Assembly: GCF_052857255.1 (NCBI RefSeq)
Contig: NW_027526693.1
Location: 1-64,000, forward strand
Reading direction: 5' to 3'
Source of the DNA: Amblyomma americanum
Lineage: Eukaryota; Arthropoda; Arachnida; Ixodida; Ixodidae
DNA length: 64,000 nt
Both the position numbers and the translations under genes were made by a program. Within the stretch, counting starts at the first letter, position 1. Each line of letters starts with the position of its first letter. Under the pieces are notes generated by a model that was not told where the DNA came from, did not search any database, and saw only the letters and a program-made list of their open reading frames with translations. This document shows positions 56,501 to 64,000 of the stretch, in pieces.

Positions 56501-56559
56501 GCTGCTGCTCAGGAATCATGACCCCATGAACCCCGAAAACGCACAATGAGCGCAGTACC

Positions 56560-57000
56560 GTCAACTTCTAGCCTTATGGAAAACCGCCCGGACAACGCGC
56601 CAGTAGTCACGGTCAGACTGGCCGGAATAGAACTTCCCGGCCTCCTTGACACAGGCTTGATGGTCTCAGTTTTCGCCGATCGCGTCACAAATGAATAAGA
56701 GACAAAACGTCTACAGTTTCTGAGTGTGAACACTAACCTCCGTATGGCGTCGGCGCATGTACAGCCAGCAACTTAAGCATCCCGTTTAACGATTACTATC
56801 CGTGGGCGAAAGATGAGACAGTGCTTCCTACACCTTTTCGGTCTGTCCTGCCCAGTCATATTGTGCCATAAGTTCACAGCGAAGGCAGGCATCGCCATGG
56901 TTCTCCAAAAGGGCACCTACCGGTGCGCAAGCATTTGCATTCTCAACCAAGCGTCCTGAGCAGCAGTAACATTTGCTTGCCACAAATAGCCGTTCGGTCA
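56560..57000 (+). pseudogene. Ty3-F aspartic protease
   Basis: VTVRLAGIELPGLLDTGLMV and SVFADRVTNE are encoded at about 56607-56697, with DTG intact at 56648-56656, followed by a stop. Downstream sequence toward RT has several stops. Confidence 0.75.
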
Positions 57001-57149
57001 ATGGCACAGGATGCGGTATTCTGACAGTTTTGAAGTGCTTCAGGGGGTCACGAGCGGAAAGATGCAGAATCCAGCCGGCACTCAGATTATTTGCCACAAT
57101 GTTCAGAGGCTCTTGGGAAAGCTAACGTGCTAGCTCACAGGATTCACAA

Positions 57150-57800
57150 TGGCTGTGCCCGCCCGATCAGATTCAACCCGAGTCCCTTGAATGTGTACAA
57201 GCGAGCTCTTCTGGATGCTGCTCTCCACGAACTGGTAGCCATCGGTGCGGAAAGACCCTTAAAACGCCCCTGGGTGTTTCCGGTTGTTCTTGCGCATAAA
57301 AAAAGGCATAGCCCGAAGGCATAACACAATCGTCTCTAGCAGTGGTTTTCTGCAAATTCCGATTGACCACTGCGACCACGAGAAAACGGCATTCACTTGC
57401 CATCGCTACTGTTCGAATCGGTACGATTGCCCTGTCGTTTGTGCAGTTCACCTGCAAGCTTTTATCGAGTAACAGCGTTCGCGGAGACGCTAAATTTAAT
57501 TACACTATGACCTACTTGGATGGCGTAGTAGTGTCCTCGAAAAGCCTAGAAGAGCATCTCGTTCATTTAATAAATGTCCAACAACGAATGCAGAGCGCAG
57601 GCACCATCAACCCCGGCAGGATCCATTTGGTGACATGCAAGATCAGCCTCCTTGGTTTCATTGCGTAGCATGGTACAGTTCGCCCAGAAGAAGGGAAACT
57701 CCGGGCGATAGTGCAGCTCCCCCGCAATGAACATGAAAAGTCTCCAGCGATTTTTGGGCATGGTGGGATGCGACCGCCACTTCATCCCAAAACTGCGCCG
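57150..57800 (+). pseudogene. Ty3-F reverse transcriptase, YLDD changed to YLDG
   Basis: The plus frames give LNVYKRALLDAALHELVAIG (about 57187), GFLQIPIDHCDHEKTAF (about 57345), and MTYLDGVVVSSKSLEEHLVH (about 57507-57566), then LLGFIA with a stop. The catalytic box at 57513-57524 has Gly for the second Asp. Large parts of the finger region are missing or scrambled. Confidence 0.8.
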
Positions 57801-58225
57801 AACGAGCGCGACCGCTTCATCCTCCGGAAAGGTGCCCGGTGGTTAACGACAGAGCCGGAGCAGGGATCATTTCGAGCACTATTCGTAGCCATCGCGGATA
57901 CTGAATGCCTGCGGCTCCCCGACCTCAACCTGCTAATCACGGTGTTCGATTGGTTTGGTTCAAGAGCATCAAGAAGAGCATTCCTCATTCGCTTTTGCAA
58001 GTCATACCCTTACGGGATCGGAAGGAAACTATAGTGTGACAGAGAAAGAGTGCCTCCCTAATGTATTTGCACCAAATTTTACATATATTTGGATAGGGAT
58101 GAATTCATCACTCAAACCGACCAGCAGGTGTTTCATGGCTCACACGGTTGCAAGACCTAGCTGGTCGTTTAGCCCTCTGGGCTCTCTCTTATCAAAATAC
58201 AATTACAGAGAGGAAGAGAGGCGGT
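57801..58225 (+). pseudogene. Ty3-F RNase H
   Basis: EEHSSFAFASHTLTGSEGNY and SVTEKECLPNVFA (about 57976-58072) match the Ty3 RNase H block with its conserved Glu segment. The first Asp region is not clear. The C-terminal GRLALWALSYQ ends at the SINE body near 58221. Confidence 0.7.
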
Positions 58226-58378
58226 CGAATTTTGATGGGGGCGATCTTCTAGAGGCCCGTGTACTGTGCGATGCCAGTGCACGTTACAGAACCCAAGATG
58301 GTCAAAATTTCAGGAGCCCTTCACTACGGCATCCCTCATAGCCTGAGCCGCTTTGGGATGTTAAACTCTTATTAACCC
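58221..58378 (+). repeat. SINE body fragment, same family as 46974-47291
   Basis: TTTTGATGGGGGCGATCTTCTAGAGG, GTGTACTGTGCGATGCCAGTGCACGTTACAGAACCC and CACTACGGCATCCCTCATAGCC match the tick SINE body. The tRNA-like head is missing. Confidence 0.75.
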
Positions 58379-59773
58379 ATACACCCAAAACAATTTTTCA
58401 AAGGTGAATGTTGCCCTGCGATCTTAGTGACGTCGTCATGAGACGCCAAGCTATCAACTCTATAATGTCCTACGGTGATAAGCTAAACTTCAAATCGCTG
58501 CTGTTCCTTCATGGCAGCCAAGTATCTGCTGTAGTCTGTCCATGTAACATTTCTTCCGCGTGGCCTACTTCAAAAGGTTTAAATGCTAGGATGGCATGAA
58601 CATATGTCTTCTAGTTTAGCGCACGATATCAAAATTTCAGTTGTGTGCGATTTTTTTCGGTTTTCAGTGTGCATTAAAGGTTTATCCTAAGCTGCAGCCT
58701 AGTGCCACTACGCGCTCGTAGGGTCGCCATTATGATCGTACGAGCGTATTTGGTGACCAATGAAGAACGGTTCTCCTTATTTCATCACCAATGACTGCGA
58801 TACAATTCTCGCTGGTTCATTCACTTCAGGCAGAATGTTCCGTGTGCTCTGCAATATTGTTTTTGCTCCTGATTTGTATCTTCCTGAAAAGGCACCAATT
58901 GTAGAAAGTTAAAGAATGGCTACTTCGCATGCAGTGAACAATAAAAAATGCCTTCTGAGTAAATACAACAAGCTCCCGTAACTTCTTCATTAAATACATA
59001 AATGGTTGTACATCTAATTCTCAAAGTGTAACTGAAAACTCCCCTTGTGGGCGTGGAAACACGTATACTCTCCTAGCAGTTCGTAAAAGCCCCATAAACC
59101 CTCACCGTTTCTCTTGTGAAAGAATAAAATGCTCATCTTCTGACGAAATAAAATTTTGCGTTCATCATGGAGTGCGTTAGAGAACAAATTGTTTGTTCCT
59201 ATGTAGGCATAATCGTATTGCTGGCAGTGTGACTGTGGATGTGAGAGCTCCCGCTGTGGGCTTGCAATTAAACCGGTTCCGCCAAGATATAGAAAGTGTC
59301 GTCTGCACTAGCAACGTGGCTTTAATGTACTGAAATCTAAAGTGAAAAGGAGACCAAACGCGATAGCAGTGCGGATGTCGAGTGGCCTGGAGCAATGGCG
59401 CGTTCAGAAGTTAAAACAGCGATGGGCGTTTACAGTTCCGCGCAGCACAAAAAAAAGTGTGGAGTACGGAGGCACGTAAAGCACGAAAGGCGGCATAGTA
59501 TGTCAAGCGCACTGTCCTGCAAAAAGAACAGTGGCTAGGCTCTGACGAACGTGCAGCCGCTAAAGGAGCCAGGAAGACAGTGCGCGCTACCTGTATATAG
59601 ATATCCATTATACCAAACCTGCTCTCAACGAAGAGAGAAAGTACATTTTTTTATGATAGTGTTTTATTCTCGGCATACTTCAGAAGTGTTATTGAGAAGA
59701 TAGTAAAAGAATTCTAGCGCCAAGACAGAAAACACAAGGACGCAGGAATGTATCGCAGGGCAAAGAGAGGCCT
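58379..59773. other. No gene recognised
   Basis: AT-rich spacer. Short open frames at 59177-59608 (-) show nothing recognisable. Confidence 0.5.
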
Positions 59774-60110
59774 GTAGTGGTACGCTACATCCACAAACTC
59801 ACCCACAGCCCGAAAAAAGTTGCTGAACAGTTTAATGTTCCGCTTGTGTTCCCTGCCTTCAGAAGGCTAGCTCAGCAAAGCCGTCGCATAACTTTTGAAA
59901 ACTAAAATCATGATTGTCAGAAGAGGCATGGTCAGCGGCTCGTAAAATGTGTCACCAATGTCGTCTACGAGATTTCCTTGTCTTGAGGAAAATCCTACAT
60001 TGATCAGACAGGGCATTGCGTTAACGACCGACTTAGGAATCATGTAAAAATATTGAAAATAATGAAGGTGAGCGACTTCTTCAACACGGCAGGGAGTGCC
60101 CCAAATACAT
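59774..60110 (+). pseudogene. Penelope-like element 3' remnant with GIY-YIG domain
   Basis: A single plus frame with two stops reads VVVRYIHKLTHSPKKVAEQF, NVPLVFPAFRRLAQQSRRIT, FEN*, KCVTNVVYEISLS* and GKSYIDQTGHCVNDRLRNHV. This is the linker and GIY-YIG endonuclease of Penelope-like retroelements: VVYEIPL..C..YIGQTGR..NDRLREH. Here the Cys is a stop (TGA at 59983-59985) and the Gly of YIGQTG is Asp. Sequence after 60110 decays quickly. No RT was found upstream. Confidence 0.75.
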
Positions 60111-61395
60111 ACCAGGGTTCCGCGATGTGATGATTCTGGGCGGAGGCAGTCAGCAAACGGCTAGTGAAACTTTGCAAGTCTTTTACATACAAAAATACGT
60201 GTTCAAACTTTGTCACTGACAGATATGTTGTTTCTCTGTGAAGGTAAAAGGTTTCTTCCACGTCTGCTATGACAAGACCTTTAAATTTGGTTGTATTTCC
60301 CGGTTGCCTTGTAGGCGTACGCATAAGCATGGGTTTTGGGAGGGTATACATAGTGAACGCTTTCCCCTCATTAAACAGTTGTAAGCGCCTGTGTTGCCTT
60401 CTTTCTGGTGCATTGTGTGTCTTGGCGGTAGAATCCTTGGAATTTGTGTCAACAAACTGGCCCAGGAGCTAACTATTTCAATATCGCTCAGAAAAAATTG
60501 CCAGAGACAATTAGAACTGTTTACGGAAACCATTACAGATTTTGTCATGCCTTTTCTACGTTTGCATGCTTGCGCGGCGATTTTTCTTCTTTTCGGGCGG
60601 TGGCGATTTCGGAGCAGCATATGTTGATTATTCACTGTACACTGAAAAAGCACGTGCACAATCGGCCGCAGTGAACCCTAGCTACCACAGATGACACCAA
60701 CCACACACAAACATACGTGTATGAGACCACCGAGAACGCTATGCGACAAACGGTTGCATCACAATTTTGATACGAAAATTGGTTTTGAGGAAAACATTTG
60801 GCGCAGTAATTGTCTCACATCTAAGTGGACACCTCAACCGTGCCTTTTTGGAAGAGCTAAAGAGTCTGGGAAGGCCTACAATTGAAGAATCAGATGTCGC
60901 CAGTTCGAACCCCTGTCGCAAACTGGCCTCGAACTTGCCTAGTGCAAGTGAGTTATATGCAACCAGAAATCGTATCACACCACCGGTAATGCTCAACGGC
61001 AATAGTTTGCGTCGAAATTCTGTAAGAATGTAGTCAGTGAAACTGGCGCCACATGGAGGTCGGCCAGTGGATAGTATATACTCATAGACGAATGAATTGT
61101 ATACGAGAGCATGAAACGGCAGCGCTTTGCATGCCGCGTGCGTCCTACAGCCGACTTGATGATCTTACCGTATATTCTTGCCATCGCGGGGTTTTCTGCC
61201 CCATGTGCGAGTAGAAACATTAGCACATGCCACTAATATTTCTCGTAATGGGACTCGTAATTTTTCACACTAAAATGCAAATTGCTTTCACAATAAATGT
61301 CAGGAGAATATCTTTGAACAGAGCCGAAGCAGCGTCACAGTGGCTTTCCTGTGGGGTAGCATATCCCAAGGTAACGTAATAGAATTCTCGCCATG
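60111..61395. other. No gene recognised
   Basis: Spacer. The open frames at 60040-60659 (-) are mostly antisense shadows of the Penelope remnant and its flank. AGTTCGAACCCC at about 60902 resembles a B box but has no A box at the right distance. Confidence 0.45.
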
Positions 61396-61477
61396 GCGGC
61401 CAGATTTCGACGGAAGCGGAATGCGAAATGCCCGCGGTGTCAGTGCACGTTAATGGACTCTGAAATGATTTTGGTGG
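61396..61477 (+). repeat. SINE body fragment
   Basis: GGCGGCCAGATTTCGACGGAAGCGGAATGC and CGGTGTCAGTGCACGTTAATGGACTC match the tick SINE body. The fragment is short and diverged. Confidence 0.6.
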
Positions 61478-62635
61478 ACTGCTCTGGTGCAACAGATAAG
61501 TAGGCGCGGTCATTGTCAGTACTCGAGTCAAATTGGAAACCTCTGCGTGGATCCGTACAACGAATTTTAAAACAAAATGCTCGCAATACCTTGTTACGGA
61601 TAACAGTGACACACCTCACAGCGCGTCTCCTACACAGATGACGTAAGTGAGCAGAAGAGCAAACCTGTGCACGCATGGTCAGTCGCCAGCGGCGCACTGC
61701 TACACCGACGCGTTTGACATGCCAGAGGCGGTTTTTCGGTGTCCTTTACAGCTCTCCATAGTCGCGGTGGTGTGGCTCTGCATTGTGCTCGTGAGTTAGG
61801 TTGCAGGTGAGTTTCCAGGCATCAGTGTGGGCATGGCTGCGCTTCGTACCATTACTGACTTATGAAAACGTCCACTCCGAAGTCTCCCAAGGCATCTATA
61901 AATTAAAGCACACTGAGACGATTTATTACCTGGTACGTTTTATTTATTGGCGGCAGATAAATTGAAAACCTATCAGCGCCATCTCGCAGTACTTGCAGTG
62001 CCTGTATGAAGGGAATGACAAAAATAGATTACTTTCTGCACAACCGTCCGATAACAGCGCCAACTTATTATCAGATATCTTGCAGACCGCAATTCGCCAA
62101 GGCGTCTTGGTTCAGCACGGCACGGAGCGCACAATGTGCAGCCAGTGAGTGCACACAAATTTTCCTCTCCGTTCGCTTTTACCCTCACGACAAATGTAAA
62201 ACGCAGTGTTATGCGAACACTTTAGCGGCCTTTTATTTACTATCGGCGATCGACGGCTGTAGCGGGCGCATTCTGTCACTAAAAAGCCATGCGTATTTCG
62301 TACAATATTCTCTTCTTTAAGTACACTCCCGGCCCTTATAGTACAGAAATGAGTATCTGAACTATAGTTTATGTTTTTCGAAATCAAATGGGCAAATAAA
62401 GCACCCTTGATATTACACTTTTACTGTGGAATCCGATCGGCAACAAAAGTTGTGTGTGAATATTACTTCTCTCGCATTGGTCTAGTTCCGTTTGCTGGTA
62501 AAGAGCAATAGCGGCGATGGACGCTTCGCCGCGGCAACCACAACTCAGTGACATCCTGCCGTCGCTCACAGTCGCAACCGAGACGACATCCGCTTCCACA
62601 GTTTCGTCCAACCATGTGCGGCAGATAATGATGTT
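61478..62635. other. No gene recognised
   Basis: Spacer without supported features. Confidence 0.5.
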
Positions 62636-62870
62636 TTTTTTTAACACAAACTCGGAATGCGGACCCTTGTATGCGACGACACCGATGTTGTCCCCATCGG
62701 TGACGTCTTGCAACACTCCGTCGAGCGTTGTCATCATGGCCTCCCTGCTGTGTACGAGGTGATAGGGTTTCACAGGGTTGCCTCCTAAACTGAGGTTTGA
62801 AGGCGAAGCAAAGTAGGTCAAGATCGCGTCCGATGGTATGTGTTCGGTGTCAACGTAGATTGATTGTACT
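62636..62870 (-). pseudogene. Ty3/gypsy integrase fragment (Ty3-G)
   Basis: On the minus strand, YVDTEH, DAILTYFASPSNLS and PYHLVHSREAMMTTLDGVLQ with DVTDGDNIGVVAY align with the integrase segment of Ty3-A (FVDAEH, VILPYVVFAYNT, PFRLLHGRKAMTTLAAML, VDVAAY). The flanks of the open frame (down to 62384) do not continue the similarity. It is an isolated scrap. Confidence 0.7.
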
Positions 62871-63410
62871 TACATACAGTTCTTTTTCCATTTTAACCCC
62901 GTCAGGGTGCCATTGCGATGTCTGCGGGAAGTGAGAGGTACAGCCATCTAGTTGGGTTTTGTAGAGTCAACGTAAGTTATCTCACAAGAGTGGATTGTAA
63001 ACAGAGCTGCTTGTTACTACCAGTAAGCAGCAATGAGAAAATGAATGAAATACGTTAACGCCCAGCAGCCAACTGCCCTGAAATACGACCGATGTCAATC
63101 CTTGAGTTGAGAACACATCAAGGCGCTGCCTAACGACGCATTGCCTATTCATCACATTTCATCACCGTTTCAACACGTTTCATCAGCGGAACTCCCGCCT
63201 ATCCCTCCCTCTCCCTAACAAGTCCCTCTCTAAGCTCCAACAGAGCACGTGGCGCCATTTACAGGCGCCCACACATTGCTCTCCCCTGCCCCCCTTGCCC
63301 TCATTCACCCCGGTGCCAATTCTCACCGTAATGCACGCTCTGCAGCCACCCCCGAGCAGACTATGCTCACATTCTTTATTCATGTCTGGCACTTTCGGCC
63401 CCCGCTTTCT
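62871..63410. other. No gene recognised
   Basis: Spacer, with a C-rich stretch at 63190-63310. No supported feature. Confidence 0.45.
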
Positions 63411-63570
63411 GGCACTTGAACAGTCTGCAGCTGTGGGAGGCTGTTTTGGAAAGCTCGGAGCCGTACATTAAAGTACGGCTTATGACCTGGGCAGTGGAAG
63501 TCGCCGCCAGGCATGACATGGAGGCCACGACCGGTAGCAGGAAGGCCCCCCACGGAACGGCAGCAACACA
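63411..63570 (+). pseudogene. Probable C-terminal fragment of a LINE ORF2
   Basis: The plus frame LNSLQLWEAVLESSEPYIKV, RLMTWAVEVAARHDMEA resembles the last residues of tick LINE reverse transcriptases (..WEAxLxSSDxxxQxxxVxxAxxVA). A pyrimidine-rich stretch and CACCACCACC follow as a possible 3' end. Similarity is short, so the family is uncertain. Confidence 0.45.
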
Positions 63571-64000
63571 ATTTTCTTTTCTTTTTTGGCCTTCGCTAAG
63601 TAAAGTATTTCACCACCACCAGTTAAAGCAAAAGCGCTAATGGTCCCGTTCGGAGGAAAACGCCGCATCGGCGCGACTGGAAAATACAGATTCGTGGAAT
63701 GGGTGTAGTGACGTGGAAAAGCAGGTTCGCTGCAAAGAAAAAAATGGCTGCGGCTTAGCTCAGCTATCCACAGTTATGCAAGCGAAAGCAAGGATTACAC
63801 GTAAAGTCCCCTTTTAAGGTTTTCGTGGCCGGAGCACAGTCTGACAGATAGACGGACCACGTGGGTCATGTGCATTCCGCACTGCGAGAACTCTCTTCCA
63901 GCGGCTCACCACTCTCCGCCTCGGCTGCTAACAAGGCTCGTCGCTGACTTCATTCGGCATCTTTCGCTCGCCGTCAAGCCAGCCGAAGCTCACGCTCTTC
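63571..64000. other. No gene recognised
   Basis: The rest of the window shows no supported feature. Confidence 0.45.

Larger units (their letters stand above)
55470..58225 (+). mobile_element. Ty3/gypsy retrotransposon Ty3-F, heavily decayed
   Basis: Plus-strand gag, protease, RT and RNase H follow in order. The sequence stops in the RNase H C-terminal segment (LQDLAGRLALWALSYQ, about 58155-58205), where a SINE body begins. Neither LTR nor integrase was found. Almost every domain is broken by frame changes. Confidence 0.8.

Noticed and set aside
60880..60915. B-box-like AGTTCGAACCCC
   Set aside because: No A box at the right spacing and no cloverleaf.
63183..63571. Minus-strand Cys/Gly-rich frames near the window end
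   Set aside because: Low-complexity C-rich DNA and antisense to the LINE-like plus frame.

Overview
The window reads as nuclear DNA of an ixodid tick. I infer this from the repeat types: a tRNA-headed SINE of the tick Ruka type with its GTGCACGTTA body, Ty3/gypsy elements, CR1/L2-like and I-like LINEs, mariner, and a Penelope-like remnant, together with AT-rich spacers, short introns with GT..AG ends and no dense coding. No intact host gene, rRNA, tRNA or CRISPR array was found. Nearly everything recognisable is a transposable element, mostly broken and often nested.

Layout: 1.5-2.7 kb, mariner transposase pseudogene (-). 5.9-11.7 kb, Ty3/gypsy element Ty3-A (-) with two diverged LTRs. 12.1-17.3 kb, Ty3-B (+), whose 5' LTR is split by a CR1/L2-like LINE (L-A, -) carrying 20-nt target-site duplications. 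17.3-20.3 kb, Ty3-C (-), joined back to back with the truncated Ty3-B. 20.3-25.4 kb, I-clade LINE I-A (-). 25.5-31.9 kb, CR1/L2-like LINE L-B (-) split by Ty3-D (+), with 181/184-bp LTRs, TSD ATAT and an internal RNase H deletion. 32.9-33.2 kb, a TTAA-bounded MITE candidate. 34.0-34.7 kb, a two-exon pseudogene of the P2X7-like cysteine-rich domain family. 35.1-45.6 kb, Ty3-E (+), with two 160-bp LTRs and TSD GGTT, split inside its integrase by a 6.24-kb element (38467-44706).

That 6.24-kb insertion is the most interesting object. It has CACTA-like inverted termini, a 3-bp ACC target duplication, three 60-bp subterminal repeats containing small palindromes and a matching inverted palindrome at the other end. 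No transposase was recognised in it. It also carries exon-like minus-strand signals: a GTAAGT donor near one end, and a hydrophobic terminal exon followed by a stop and AATAAA.

The last third holds a SINE (47.0-47.3 kb), a 163-170-bp degenerate tandem repeat (48.8-49.3 kb), a second I-clade LINE I-B (-, 49.4-54.6 kb), Ty3-F (+, 54.9-58.2 kb) ending at a SINE fragment, a Penelope-like GIY-YIG remnant (59.8-60.1 kb), a second SINE fragment, a Ty3 integrase fragment (62.6-62.9 kb) and a LINE C-terminal fragment (63.4-63.6 kb).

No element appears able to move by itself. Most polymerases and integrases have stops, frameshifts or lost catalytic residues. Nesting and LTR divergence give a relative order: Ty3-E (LTRs about 84% alike by eye) is older than both its DNA-element insert and Ty3-D (LTRs about 94-95% alike). 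All residue-level statements were read by eye from the sequence. Family names rest on remembered motifs, not searches.
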